Source: Gemmatimonadota bacterium (lineage in GTDB: Bacteria; Gemmatimonadota; Gemmatimonadetes; Longimicrobiales; Gaopeijiaceae). Taken from it: DNA of 51,186 nucleotides. Both the position numbers and the translations under genes were made by a program. The notes beneath the pieces are model-generated. The model did not search any database, was not told where the DNA came from, and saw only the letters and a program-made list of their open reading frames with translations. The stretch is taken from positions 1 to 51,186 of the forward strand of contig JACQVF010000062.1 of the NCBI GenBank assembly GCA_016209885.1, written 5' to 3'. This document shows positions 15,825-24,026 of this stretch, piece by piece; positions within the stretch are counted from its first letter, which is position 1; every line of letters starts with the position of its first letter.

Positions 15825-18113
15825 ATGATCGTGCCTGCGACTCGAACCGGCGGATGCGGCTGCGGCGGCCACACGCACGCGCATGAAAGCTCCAAGCAGC
15901 CGTGCGGCTGCGAGGAGCATCGCCCTGCCGAGGTCCACGGCGGCTGCGAATGTGCGGGGCCCGAGCGCTGCGGCGTGCCCTGTCTCGAACGGCCGCTCTA
16001 CAGCGCCGGCCAGCTCCTCACCGCCGACAGTTTGCGCCTCGGCCAGCGCTACTTCGACGAGCTGTTCGCGCTCCGGCGCTACGTGGATGGCGTCGGCATC
16101 GTCTGCGGCCTGCACGTGCGCTGTGACTCCGACCAGCCGGGCTGGGTCATCGTCGAGCCCGGCTACGCCATCGACTGCTGCGGCCGCGACATCGTCCTTT
16201 GCGAGCCGGTCCGCTTCAACCTCTGCCGCGCCATCGCCGAGTGTCCGAAGCCCGAGGAACCGTGCGAGGAGCTGCCCGAGGAGGAAGAGGCTCCGGAGCA
16301 GCTCGACGCCGTCACGCCGGGGGTCGGTCGGGACACGCGGCCCGATGCCCAGGGGACGATTAGGGGCACCGTGGTGGAGGCCGCCACGGGCCGGCCTCTC
16401 GCTGGCGCCCAGGTGGTCGTGGAAGGCACAGGCCGCAGTGCCGTGACGGATTCCAACGGCCACTATGTCATCACGGACGTTCCGGCCGCGAGCTACGCCG
16501 ACACCTACAGCTACATCGTCCGCGCCAGCCTGATCGGCTACCGCTCCGCTCAGAGGAGCGCCCGGGTGGGGAAAGGCCAGACGACCCAGGCTGACTTCCA
16601 CCTCACCCCGGCGGCGCAGCCCGTCAGCCTGCTCTCCACGTACGTGCTGCGCGTCGAGGGCGCCTGGGAGGGCCGCTCGCCCGTGCCCGTCGTCACGAAC
16701 CGCGGCTGCGACCCGCGGCCCGAGTGCCGGCCCTCGAAGGAGGTCGCCTCCGTCCGCCTGTGCGTGGAGGCGCTGGAGGAGCGAACCGGCCGTGCGCGCG
16801 TCGAGGACCGGACGGCTGCGTTCCGCAAGCTCGGCGAGCCGCTCTTCGATCGCATCGCCTACGCCCTCGAGGCGACGAGCGGGCTCGAGCCCAGCGAGAA
16901 GAACCCGAACCCTCAGGGCCGCGCCATCGCCGACGCGCTCCTGACCGCGCTGCGCGACGAGCCCGCCCGCTCGTCCTGCAACCTGGTGGACCTGATCTGT
17001 GATGTGCGCCGCATGCTCAGGAACGAGCCGCCCCGCTGCTTCCATTTTCCGGACGAGGTCCGCAGCGACCCCGAGCGCGCGCTCGTCGGCTTCGTGGGCC
17101 AGCTCCTCGACGACTTCCGGGAAGAGTACCTCGCCCTCGGCTGCGACGACTGCTGCGACCGCTCCGGCGTGCGCCTCGCCCACGTCGTGATCCAGGAAGT
17201 CCTGGAGGACTGCGGCGGCGAGCGCTGCTCACTCGCGGGGATCGACTCCCACGCCCCCGGGCGCGAGACGCTGCACCCGCGCAGCGCCTGGTGGCAGCCC
17301 GACCTGGTGCCGGTCTATGACGCCTACTTCCGCGGCCAGGATGAGGCGGGCGTGCTGCTCACCGGCCGTGGCCTCCAGGCCGAGGTGCGCGAGGCGAACC
17401 AGGCGCCCTTGCCCTTCTCGCCCACCCTGCCCGAGTCTGTTCGCCAGTGGATGGCCGACCACGGCGGTCAGGGCGAGCTCCAGCGCCTGGGCGTCTATCA
17501 GCACAGCATGCTGTATTCCCCCTTCTCCAGCTCGGTCGTCCTCTGGACCGTGGCCGGGCGCGTCGTCGCCATCACGCAGGCGTACCAGCCGATATACGGG
17601 GCTCTGCTGAAGCATTATCGGCACGAGGACTACCTGCGCTACGCGGTCAGCTTCCCGGTGGTCAAGCGGGTGATCGCGGAGCATGTGGAAAAGTCCGGAG
17701 TCCAAGGGCTGGGGCGGCGGCAGCCGGCGGTGGTCGCGGCGCAGGCACTGCCGCGCCCTGTGCGCGAAGCCGTATATCGTGGTGGTGAGCGGGTGCAGCC
17801 GGCGCCGATCCGGCGGATCGACCTGGCGAAGCTGGAGCCCGCACCCTTCCGGAACTTGATCCGCGGGATCGGTCCCAAGACGGAGGCGCAGCTCTACCGC
17901 GCGGGCAAGACCACTCTGCGCGCGTTGCTCGAGACGCCGAACGGTGAGCTCGGGAGCATGATGCGGCCCCAGCAGGTCCCGATGGTCAAGGAACAGGTGC
18001 ACAAGATCCTCAGCGGAGAGGTGACGCTGGATGACACGCAGCTCGAGACCTGGGTGGTCGATGCGCGCCGGCGGCTCGCGGAGATGGAGGAGATGGAAAG
18101 GAGGTCGGCGTGA
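15825..18113 (+). CDS. eCIS protein of the shared-domain trio, member 2, Cys-rich
   Basis: A 762-residue protein. The first ~55 residues hold eight cysteines and several histidines in CGCGGH, CGC and CEC clusters, then the shared domain (~57-130: 'LYSAGQLLTADSLRLGQRYF', 'GVGIVCGLHV', 'VEPGYAIDCCGRDIV'). Residues ~182-270 form a carboxypeptidase-regulatory-like sandwich ('GTVVEAATGRPLAGAQVVVE'). The C-terminus has a helix-hairpin-helix-like 'LIRGIGPKTEAQLYRAGKTT' (~677). ATG 15825 with GGAGGAG at 15811-15817 is preferred to the GTG at 15807. Function unknown; metal or disulfide stabilisation is inferred. Confidence 0.75.
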   Translation: MIVPATRTGGCGCGGHTHAHESSKQPCGCEEHRPAEVHGGCECAGPERCGVPCLERPLYSAGQLLTADSLRLGQRYFDELFALRRYVDGVGIVCGLHVRCDSDQPGWVIVEPGYAIDCCGRDIVLCEPVRFNLCRAIAECPKPEEPCEELPEEEEAPEQLDAVTPGVGRDTRPDAQGTIRGTVVEAATGRPLAGAQVVVEGTGRSAVTDSNGHYVITDVPAASYADTYSYIVRASLIGYRSAQRSARVGKGQTTQADFHLTPAAQPVSLLSTYVLRVEGAWEGRSPVPVVTNRGCDPRPECRPSKEVASVRLCVEALEERTGRARVEDRTAAFRKLGEPLFDRIAYALEATSGLEPSEKNPNPQGRAIADALLTALRDEPARSSCNLVDLICDVRRMLRNEPPRCFHFPDEVRSDPERALVGFVGQLLDDFREEYLALGCDDCCDRSGVRLAHVVIQEVLEDCGGERCSLAGIDSHAPGRETLHPRSAWWQPDLVPVYDAYFRGQDEAGVLLTGRGLQAEVREANQAPLPFSPTLPESVRQWMADHGGQGELQRLGVYQHSMLYSPFSSSVVLWTVAGRVVAITQAYQPIYGALLKHYRHEDYLRYAVSFPVVKRVIAEHVEKSGVQGLGRRQPAVVAAQALPRPVREAVYRGGERVQPAPIRRIDLAKLEPAPFRNLIRGIGPKTEAQLYRAGKTTLRALLETPNGELGSMMRPQQVPMVKEQVHKILSGEVTLDDTQLETWVVDARRRLAEMEEMERRSA

Positions 18114-19867
18114 CTCAGTCCACGAACGGCCGGACGCGCACCGAGCCCGTTGTCCGCAACGATTACCGGGAGGGGCAGATCCTCCGTGCGCGTGACCTCG
18201 AGCGTGAGAGCGACTACTTCCTCGTCCGCTATCGCCAGCACAACGCCCTCGCCCACGGTCCCGGCATCCTGCTGGGGCTCGGGCCGGTGGCATTCAAGCG
18301 CGGCACCGAGGAGGCGGTAACGGAGGAGACGCTCGCCGCCGATGGACCGACTCCCCTCGACCTCGCGATCACGGCCGGCGCCGCCATCGACTGGCTGGGC
18401 CGTTTCATCATCGTGCCGAAGCGAGAGCCCGTGGACCTGGAGCTCGCGACCACGCCGGCCGTTCTCGACCCCGGCACCTATCGCCTCGAGCTGCTCTACG
18501 AGCGCGCGAGCGCCAGCCGCTCGCGGCGCCATGGCGCGTCGGTCTGCGACGATGCCGGCGAGGCGGGTGGTGTCGTACGCGAGAGCTTCAGCCTCCGCCT
18601 GGTGGAACACGACCCGGACGCCGAGACACCGGACCTCGAGCTGGGCTCGGTGCTGGATGGCCCGACCGATGACCCGGCTGCGATAGCGCCGATCACCCTC
18701 GGACTCGTCGAATGGGACGGAAGCAACTACGTCGGCTATTCCGGGACCGGCCGGGTGTACGCCCCCGTGACCGGGCACCGGCTCGTGGCGCCGGATCGCC
18801 GTGCGGAGCTCGAGCTGCGGGATGGCAACGGGCGATTCGTGGTGCGCATGGCCGAGATGCCGGAGGCCGACGCGGAGGACCCCTTTACGCCGCTAGCGCC
18901 GGAGGACCGGTTCCGCGTGGACGGCGAGGGTGCGGTCTGGGTGCGGGCCGAGGTGAGCGTGGGCCCCGACGGCGTGCGCTTCCGCCAGGAGGCCGACAGC
19001 ACGGAGGAGAGTCGCTGGCGTGCGTGCACCGTGACCTCGCAGCCGGGCGCGGCCTTCGGGATGGACGACCAGCCGCAGCCGCAGAAGCTCCAGGGCGATG
19101 CGTACGTGGCCGGCGCGCGCGAGCTGCGCGTGCTGTTCGAGCGCGATGGCACGAACCAGGGCCGTCAGCGCGTCGTGATCGGAACCGTGGACGACACCGG
19201 CGGCGACTTCAAGCCTGCCCTGGTCGTTTACGATCGGCCGCCATCCTCGACGGGCCAGGGCTCGGCCACGGTGGAGGTGTGGGGGGACCTCTACGTGCGG
19301 GGCACGGCCTGGCTCAACGCGGCGGCGCGCCGGCCGCCGCAGCCGGGCGCCGTCGAGGACGAGCTCGACTTCATTCTGCGGCAGCTCGCGGGCCCGCTGG
19401 CCGGTGTGTTCCGCTCCTTCCTGCTCAGTGACCCGGACTGGCTGAACGACCTCGCCACGGTCATCGCGGACCGCATTCAGGCCCCGAGCTCGGGCATGAC
19501 GAGCGTGTTCGTGAACGCGCTCAAGAACGCGGTCGCCAACGTGTTGAAGGCGGATGCAAGCTTCGTAAGCGCTATCAGCGCGGCAGCGGCGACTCAGATC
19601 CAGGGCGACGAGCCGGCGGCGGCTGCGATTGCAGCGAACGTCGCGAAGTACCTGAGCCCGTTCACCTCGCCCATCGCGTTCCCCGACCCAGCGAATACCC
19701 CGCGTGGCCTCCTCGAGCGCCTCATGGTCGCGTACTTCGGGAGGCTCCTGTGGGACGGACAAGCGTACCAGCGCTTCCGCCAGGCCATCGACCCGGAGCT
19801 GACCCCGGACCAGGAGGATAGGGTCTCGAGCGCGTTCAAGTGGCTGACCGCAACGACCCCGCCATGA
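18110..19867 (+). CDS. eCIS protein of the shared-domain trio, member 3
   Basis: A 585-residue protein. Residues ~17-115 are the most divergent copy of the shared domain ('YREGQILRARDLERESDYFL', 'HGPGILLGLGPV', 'ITAGAAIDWLGRFIIVPKRE'); the paired cysteines of the other two copies are missing. A long beta-rich middle follows (~170-420), then helical segments with 'LLSDPDWLNDLATVIADRI' and 'AANVAKYLSPFTS' in the last 150 residues. GTG start overlapping the previous stop, with GGAGG upstream. Function unknown; part of the fibre-position block. Confidence 0.75.
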   Translation: MTQSTNGRTRTEPVVRNDYREGQILRARDLERESDYFLVRYRQHNALAHGPGILLGLGPVAFKRGTEEAVTEETLAADGPTPLDLAITAGAAIDWLGRFIIVPKREPVDLELATTPAVLDPGTYRLELLYERASASRSRRHGASVCDDAGEAGGVVRESFSLRLVEHDPDAETPDLELGSVLDGPTDDPAAIAPITLGLVEWDGSNYVGYSGTGRVYAPVTGHRLVAPDRRAELELRDGNGRFVVRMAEMPEADAEDPFTPLAPEDRFRVDGEGAVWVRAEVSVGPDGVRFRQEADSTEESRWRACTVTSQPGAAFGMDDQPQPQKLQGDAYVAGARELRVLFERDGTNQGRQRVVIGTVDDTGGDFKPALVVYDRPPSSTGQGSATVEVWGDLYVRGTAWLNAAARRPPQPGAVEDELDFILRQLAGPLAGVFRSFLLSDPDWLNDLATVIADRIQAPSSGMTSVFVNALKNAVANVLKADASFVSAISAAAATQIQGDEPAAAAIAANVAKYLSPFTSPIAFPDPANTPRGLLERLMVAYFGRLLWDGQAYQRFRQAIDPELTPDQEDRVSSAFKWLTATTPP

Positions 19868-21879
19868 TCGACTCCATCGGCACGCTCCGGCTCGAGCTGC
19901 CGGGCGCGCCGGGAGTTCCCCAGCGCGCCGGGCCCGCGGCCGCGGCCGCCGTCGCCTTCGCCGCGGCAGCCAGCGGCCCCATCACGTCCACATCCGCGCG
20001 GGCTGACGGACGCGTGGTCCTGGTGCGGCGGCTGCGGCTGGACCTGCCCGTGCCAGCCCGTGGCGAGGCCGAGGAGCTGGCGGCGGCGGCGGGCCGCGAG
20101 CTCGAGCCGGCGCTCCGCCGCTGCCTCGCCGGACCGCAGCCCGGGATCGAGATGCTCAGCTTCGAATCCGAAGCCGAGTACCTCGTTCACTTCCTGGAGC
20201 AATTCCTCCGCGGGCGACCGGTGGATGCGTGGTACTTCCGACCTCTGGCGCGATGCATCGCGGCCACGCTGGCGGAGACGCTGGGGCGGCTGGCCGAAGC
20301 GGAGCCCGGGGCCTGGCCCGCGGTGATCCGACTGCTCCGAGTGCGCGGATTGATGGCGCCGCTGCTGCGACGCCTGGAGCCACACTGGCACCCGCTGTTG
20401 CGCGGTGACGTTCCCGGGCCGCCGCGGGTCCTGGCACCCGACGAGGCGCGGCCGCTCTTCCACGCGGCCTGGGCCATTGCGGTGGCTGCTCTTACCGGTG
20501 GGACGGATGCCGTCACTCGAGCCGAAGCCACGAGGGAGCTCGCCCTCTCAGGCGCCGGCCCTCGCGCGGCTCCGCGCGAGGAGGCCCTGCGGGCCTACCT
20601 GGCGAGCGGCCCGGCGCCGCCGCGGAGCTGGGCGGCCCCCGATGCTCTTGGCCGGTCTGTCGCTGCCATGGTGGAGTGGATCCTGGCCCGTACAAAGGCG
20701 GCGGAGCTCGACACCGGTGCGGCCGTGGCGGAGCTCGACGAGCACCGCTGGCTCGCGCATGCGCCCGTCCGAGCGGCGCTGAGCGCCGCTGCGGGCCGGA
20801 TCCGGCGGACGGCGGCTTCACCGCGCACGGGGACACGTGGGGCCGGGACTGCCGGGACGCGTACGGCCGCAGCCGCCCCGGCGGGTGAGAGCACGCCGGC
20901 CGGAGCCTCAGGCGGCGGGCACCTTCCGGCGTCCGCGGCCTCCGTCTCCATGAACCGCACGCGTGCGCTCCGCTACCTCGTGGCGGCGCGCTCGACCATG
21001 GGCCGGAGCACGAGACTTCGAGCCGGGCTCGCTGCGTATTCCGGCGCCGGGGAGCTGGAGGGGAGCGATCTCGACGAGGCGGCGGCGATCCTCGCTCGAT
21101 CCGCTGAGGCTCTCTCTGCGGAAGCCGTGGAAGCGTGGCTCCGTGGCGCTGGTGAGCTGCCCGATCCGAGGGTAGGCGCTACGCCGGCGCTAGCGCGCCT
21201 GCGCGCGGCAGCGTCGCGCCTCATCGCCGCGGAAGTCCGGGAGCTCGCGAGCCATCTCCACGCGGTCGCGGTCGTGCTCCCGCGGCCGGGCATCACCACC
21301 AACGCGGTTGGCGTCTTCCTTCTCGTCCGTCCGCTGATTGACCTGCAAGTGATGCAGCTGTCGGAGAGCGCGGGCGTCGAACCCGTCGCCTTGCGCGAGA
21401 TCCTCCGCCTGCTCGCGCTCCTCGCCGCGGGCGACGACGCCGAGAGCGTCGTTGCCCATATCATCGCCCATGGCGTGATGCCGGGGTTGACGCGCCCCGC
21501 GTTGGAGCTACCCAGGCGGGCGCTCGTGGCGCTGACGTCCGGGCTGCGGACGCGTGCGGCGGCGCTGCGGCTGCCGAAGCCTGCGGCCCTGGATGTCGCC
21601 GGCGATCCGGACCCCGCCGACGCCACCGCGCGCCTGCTGCTGGACATCGCTTGCTGTCAGCTGGTCCGGTGGATGCACGGTTTGGAGGCCAGCTCGACGG
21701 CCTTCGTCTTGAGGCAACTCGTCCGGCGGACCGGGTCCATCGACGTTCCGCTCGACGGCCCCGTGGTGGTCGAATGGCGTGCGTCCGGCTACGACGTGCT
21801 GCTCGAGCGCGCTGGTTACCTGCACCCGCTGGACACGGTCCCGTGGTGGAACGACAGGGGAGTCCGATGGCTGAGATAG
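19864..21879 (+). CDS. Candidate eCIS tape-measure / Pvc14-like protein
   Basis: A 671-residue Ala/Leu/Arg-rich, largely helical protein. The N-terminus has two similar strand motifs ('IGTLRLELP' and 'RRLRLDLPVP') and 'MLSFESEAEYLVHFLEQFL'. The C-terminus has 'VVVEWRASGYDVLLERAGYL' and a tryptophan-rich end (PWWNDRGVRW), resembling the ends of eCIS tape-measure proteins. Position immediately before the AAA+ ATPase equals pvc14. ATG 19864 (ATGA overlap) is preferred to GTG 19840, matching the coupling used across the operon. Family assignment is tentative; it would set tube length if correct. Confidence 0.55.
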   Translation: MIDSIGTLRLELPGAPGVPQRAGPAAAAAVAFAAAASGPITSTSARADGRVVLVRRLRLDLPVPARGEAEELAAAAGRELEPALRRCLAGPQPGIEMLSFESEAEYLVHFLEQFLRGRPVDAWYFRPLARCIAATLAETLGRLAEAEPGAWPAVIRLLRVRGLMAPLLRRLEPHWHPLLRGDVPGPPRVLAPDEARPLFHAAWAIAVAALTGGTDAVTRAEATRELALSGAGPRAAPREEALRAYLASGPAPPRSWAAPDALGRSVAAMVEWILARTKAAELDTGAAVAELDEHRWLAHAPVRAALSAAAGRIRRTAASPRTGTRGAGTAGTRTAAAAPAGESTPAGASGGGHLPASAASVSMNRTRALRYLVAARSTMGRSTRLRAGLAAYSGAGELEGSDLDEAAAILARSAEALSAEAVEAWLRGAGELPDPRVGATPALARLRAAASRLIAAEVRELASHLHAVAVVLPRPGITTNAVGVFLLVRPLIDLQVMQLSESAGVEPVALREILRLLALLAAGDDAESVVAHIIAHGVMPGLTRPALELPRRALVALTSGLRTRAAALRLPKPAALDVAGDPDPADATARLLLDIACCQLVRWMHGLEASSTAFVLRQLVRRTGSIDVPLDGPVVVEWRASGYDVLLERAGYLHPLDTVPWWNDRGVRWLR

Positions 21880-24026
21880 GCGTCCTCGGCGCAGTGGCCG
21901 CGCGGCTGGAGACGCTGCTTGCGCAGCGGCTGGGTGCGGGTGCGCCGACGCCCGAGATCGTGTCGGCCGCCCCGCCCAGCGGCGGCGCGGAAGCCCTCGT
22001 GGCGCTACGGGGCGCCGCGGCGCTCACTCTGGAGGACCTCGACCTCACACCTGCCGCCGCGGCGCTCGGGGGTCTCGCGGGTGCGGCCGGCCTGGACGAT
22101 GCGGACCACCACGTCCTCGCCCTGGTTTTTCTCGCCAACCTGGACGACCGGATCGGCCGCGCCATTGGTCTGCTCCACGATGATGTCAGTCGGACGCGAC
22201 CCAGCATCGGCCTCGCGGCGCGGGCGCTGGACGGGCTCGTCCCCCGCGCCCAGGTTCTGGAGGCGGCCGGCCTCGATAGCACGCTGGTGCACCTCGGCCT
22301 GGTGGATCACGCGGGCGCGTACGCCGATCCCGATGCTCCCGTCGCGAACCGCGAGCTCGTGCTGCACCCCCGCGTGTTCGCGGCGCTGCTGAACGGCGGA
22401 CCGCTCGATTCGCCGGATCCTCGTCTCCGGGGCGCGCTCCAGCTCGAGTCGGCTCGAGGCGCGCCGGCGCGCGAGGGCGCCCCCACACAGGGGTCTCCGG
22501 AGGAGTCGGCGGGCGCGGGCGCCGCCGATGGCCTGCTGCATCGTTTGGCCATGTACCGGTCCGACGACCGCCCGGTCGGACTCCTATGCGTGGGCCCGGA
22601 CCTGGAGGCCGCGTTGGAGCTCGCCCGCGACTTCGCCCGCGGGCAGCGCGTGCGTGTGCTGCGTGTGGAGCTTGCGGCCGCTCTGGCCGCCGGCGAGAGC
22701 CCCGAGGCGCTCCCGCGCGCGGTGCGCCGCGAGTCCATCGTACTCCATGCGCTTCCGGTCTGGACCGAGCTCCCGCCGCGGGAGGCGCTGGCCGAACCGC
22801 AGCTGTCGCGCCGGCTCGCGCATATGTTCGCCGGCGCGCCGCGGCCGCTGCTGATTCACGCGGACTATCCGTGGACACCACCCGCCGATCTGCCGCTCAC
22901 CCTCGTGCACCTGCCGACGCCGGGTCCGGCCTACCGGGAGCGGGTGGCGCTGTGGGAGGCGGAGGACGGTCGGACCGTAGCGGCGGACCACCAGACCGCG
23001 GAGCTGCTGGCCACGACGTTCCTGGTGCCGCGCGCGGCCGTGGCCGCGGCCCGCGCCGATGCGGGCGCCACCGCCGCGTTGCTGGGCGGCGACAGCCGGG
23101 AGCATCTCCAGCGGGCCGCGCACCGGCAGGCGGCTGCGCGCCTCGTGCGTTTCGCCACCAAGATCACGCCGCGGGCCGGCTGGCCCGACCTGGTGGCGCC
23201 GCGCAGCGTCATGCGGCAGCTCCGGGAGATCGAGTGGCGCGTCGCGCACCGCATACGGGTGCTGGAGGAGTCCGGCTTCGCCCGCACCGCTTCCGGCCGG
23301 CGCGGCTTCCTGGCCCTCTTCGTCGGCGCCAGCGGGACCGGGAAGACGCTGGCGGCGGAGATCATTGCCGGCGCTCATGGCTTCGACCTCTTCAAGGTGG
23401 ACCTGGCGGCGCTGGTCTCGAAGTACATCGGCGAAACAGAGAAGAACCTGGCGCAGGTCTTCGAGGATGCCGAAGCCGCTCACGCGATTCTCTTCTTCGA
23501 CGAAGCGGACGCCGTCTTCGGCAAGCGGTCGGAGGTCCGCGACTCTCACGATCGGTACGCGAACCTGGAGGTGAACTACCTGCTCCAGCGCGTCGAGGCG
23601 TATGACGGCGTGGTGATCCTGGCCACGAACATGCGCCAGAACATGGACGAGGCGTTCCTCAGGCGCCTGGACCTCGTGGTGGAGCTGCCGTTTCCCGACG
23701 ATGGCGCTCGCGCCGAGATCTGGCGCCGCGTCTGGCCCGCGGCCGTCACACTGGCGCCGGACATCGATCTGCTCGAGCTCGCTCGCCGGTTCCGGCTCTC
23801 GGGTGGCTCCATCCGCAATGCGGCTGTGGACGCGGCCTTCCGCGCAGTGGCCCGCGCCGCCAACGGTGCGGGGATCCGCATCGAGCGGGAGGACCTCGTC
23901 CTCGCCGTCGGCCGCGAGTACCAGAAGCTGGGCCGCCCGGTCACTCGCGCCGAGTTCGGCGCCGACTACGCTTCCGTGATCGAGACCCTGTTCGCGGCGC
24001 CTGCCGCGGGAGAGAACGTTGCCTAG
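21867..24026 (+). CDS. eCIS AAA+ ATPase (Pvc15/Afp15-like)
   Basis: A 719-residue ATPase. The N-terminal ~450 residues are a helical region of the eCIS ATPase type ('LVFLANLDDRIGRAIGLLHD'). The AAA+ module has Walker A GASGTGKT (~487-494), Walker B ILFFDEAD (~541-548), sensor-1 ILATNMRQN (~585) and the arginine-finger region DEAFLRRLD. In PVC/Afp this ATPase is needed for particle assembly or cargo loading, possibly by unfolding effectors. ATG 21867 with AGGGGAG upstream lies 13 bases inside the preceding gene; the frame continues further upstream but only as shadow sequence. Confidence 0.95.
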   Translation: MAEIGVLGAVAARLETLLAQRLGAGAPTPEIVSAAPPSGGAEALVALRGAAALTLEDLDLTPAAAALGGLAGAAGLDDADHHVLALVFLANLDDRIGRAIGLLHDDVSRTRPSIGLAARALDGLVPRAQVLEAAGLDSTLVHLGLVDHAGAYADPDAPVANRELVLHPRVFAALLNGGPLDSPDPRLRGALQLESARGAPAREGAPTQGSPEESAGAGAADGLLHRLAMYRSDDRPVGLLCVGPDLEAALELARDFARGQRVRVLRVELAAALAAGESPEALPRAVRRESIVLHALPVWTELPPREALAEPQLSRRLAHMFAGAPRPLLIHADYPWTPPADLPLTLVHLPTPGPAYRERVALWEAEDGRTVAADHQTAELLATTFLVPRAAVAAARADAGATAALLGGDSREHLQRAAHRQAAARLVRFATKITPRAGWPDLVAPRSVMRQLREIEWRVAHRIRVLEESGFARTASGRRGFLALFVGASGTGKTLAAEIIAGAHGFDLFKVDLAALVSKYIGETEKNLAQVFEDAEAAHAILFFDEADAVFGKRSEVRDSHDRYANLEVNYLLQRVEAYDGVVILATNMRQNMDEAFLRRLDLVVELPFPDDGARAEIWRRVWPAAVTLAPDIDLLELARRFRLSGGSIRNAAVDAAFRAVARAANGAGIRIEREDLVLAVGREYQKLGRPVTRAEFGADYASVIETLFAAPAAGENVA

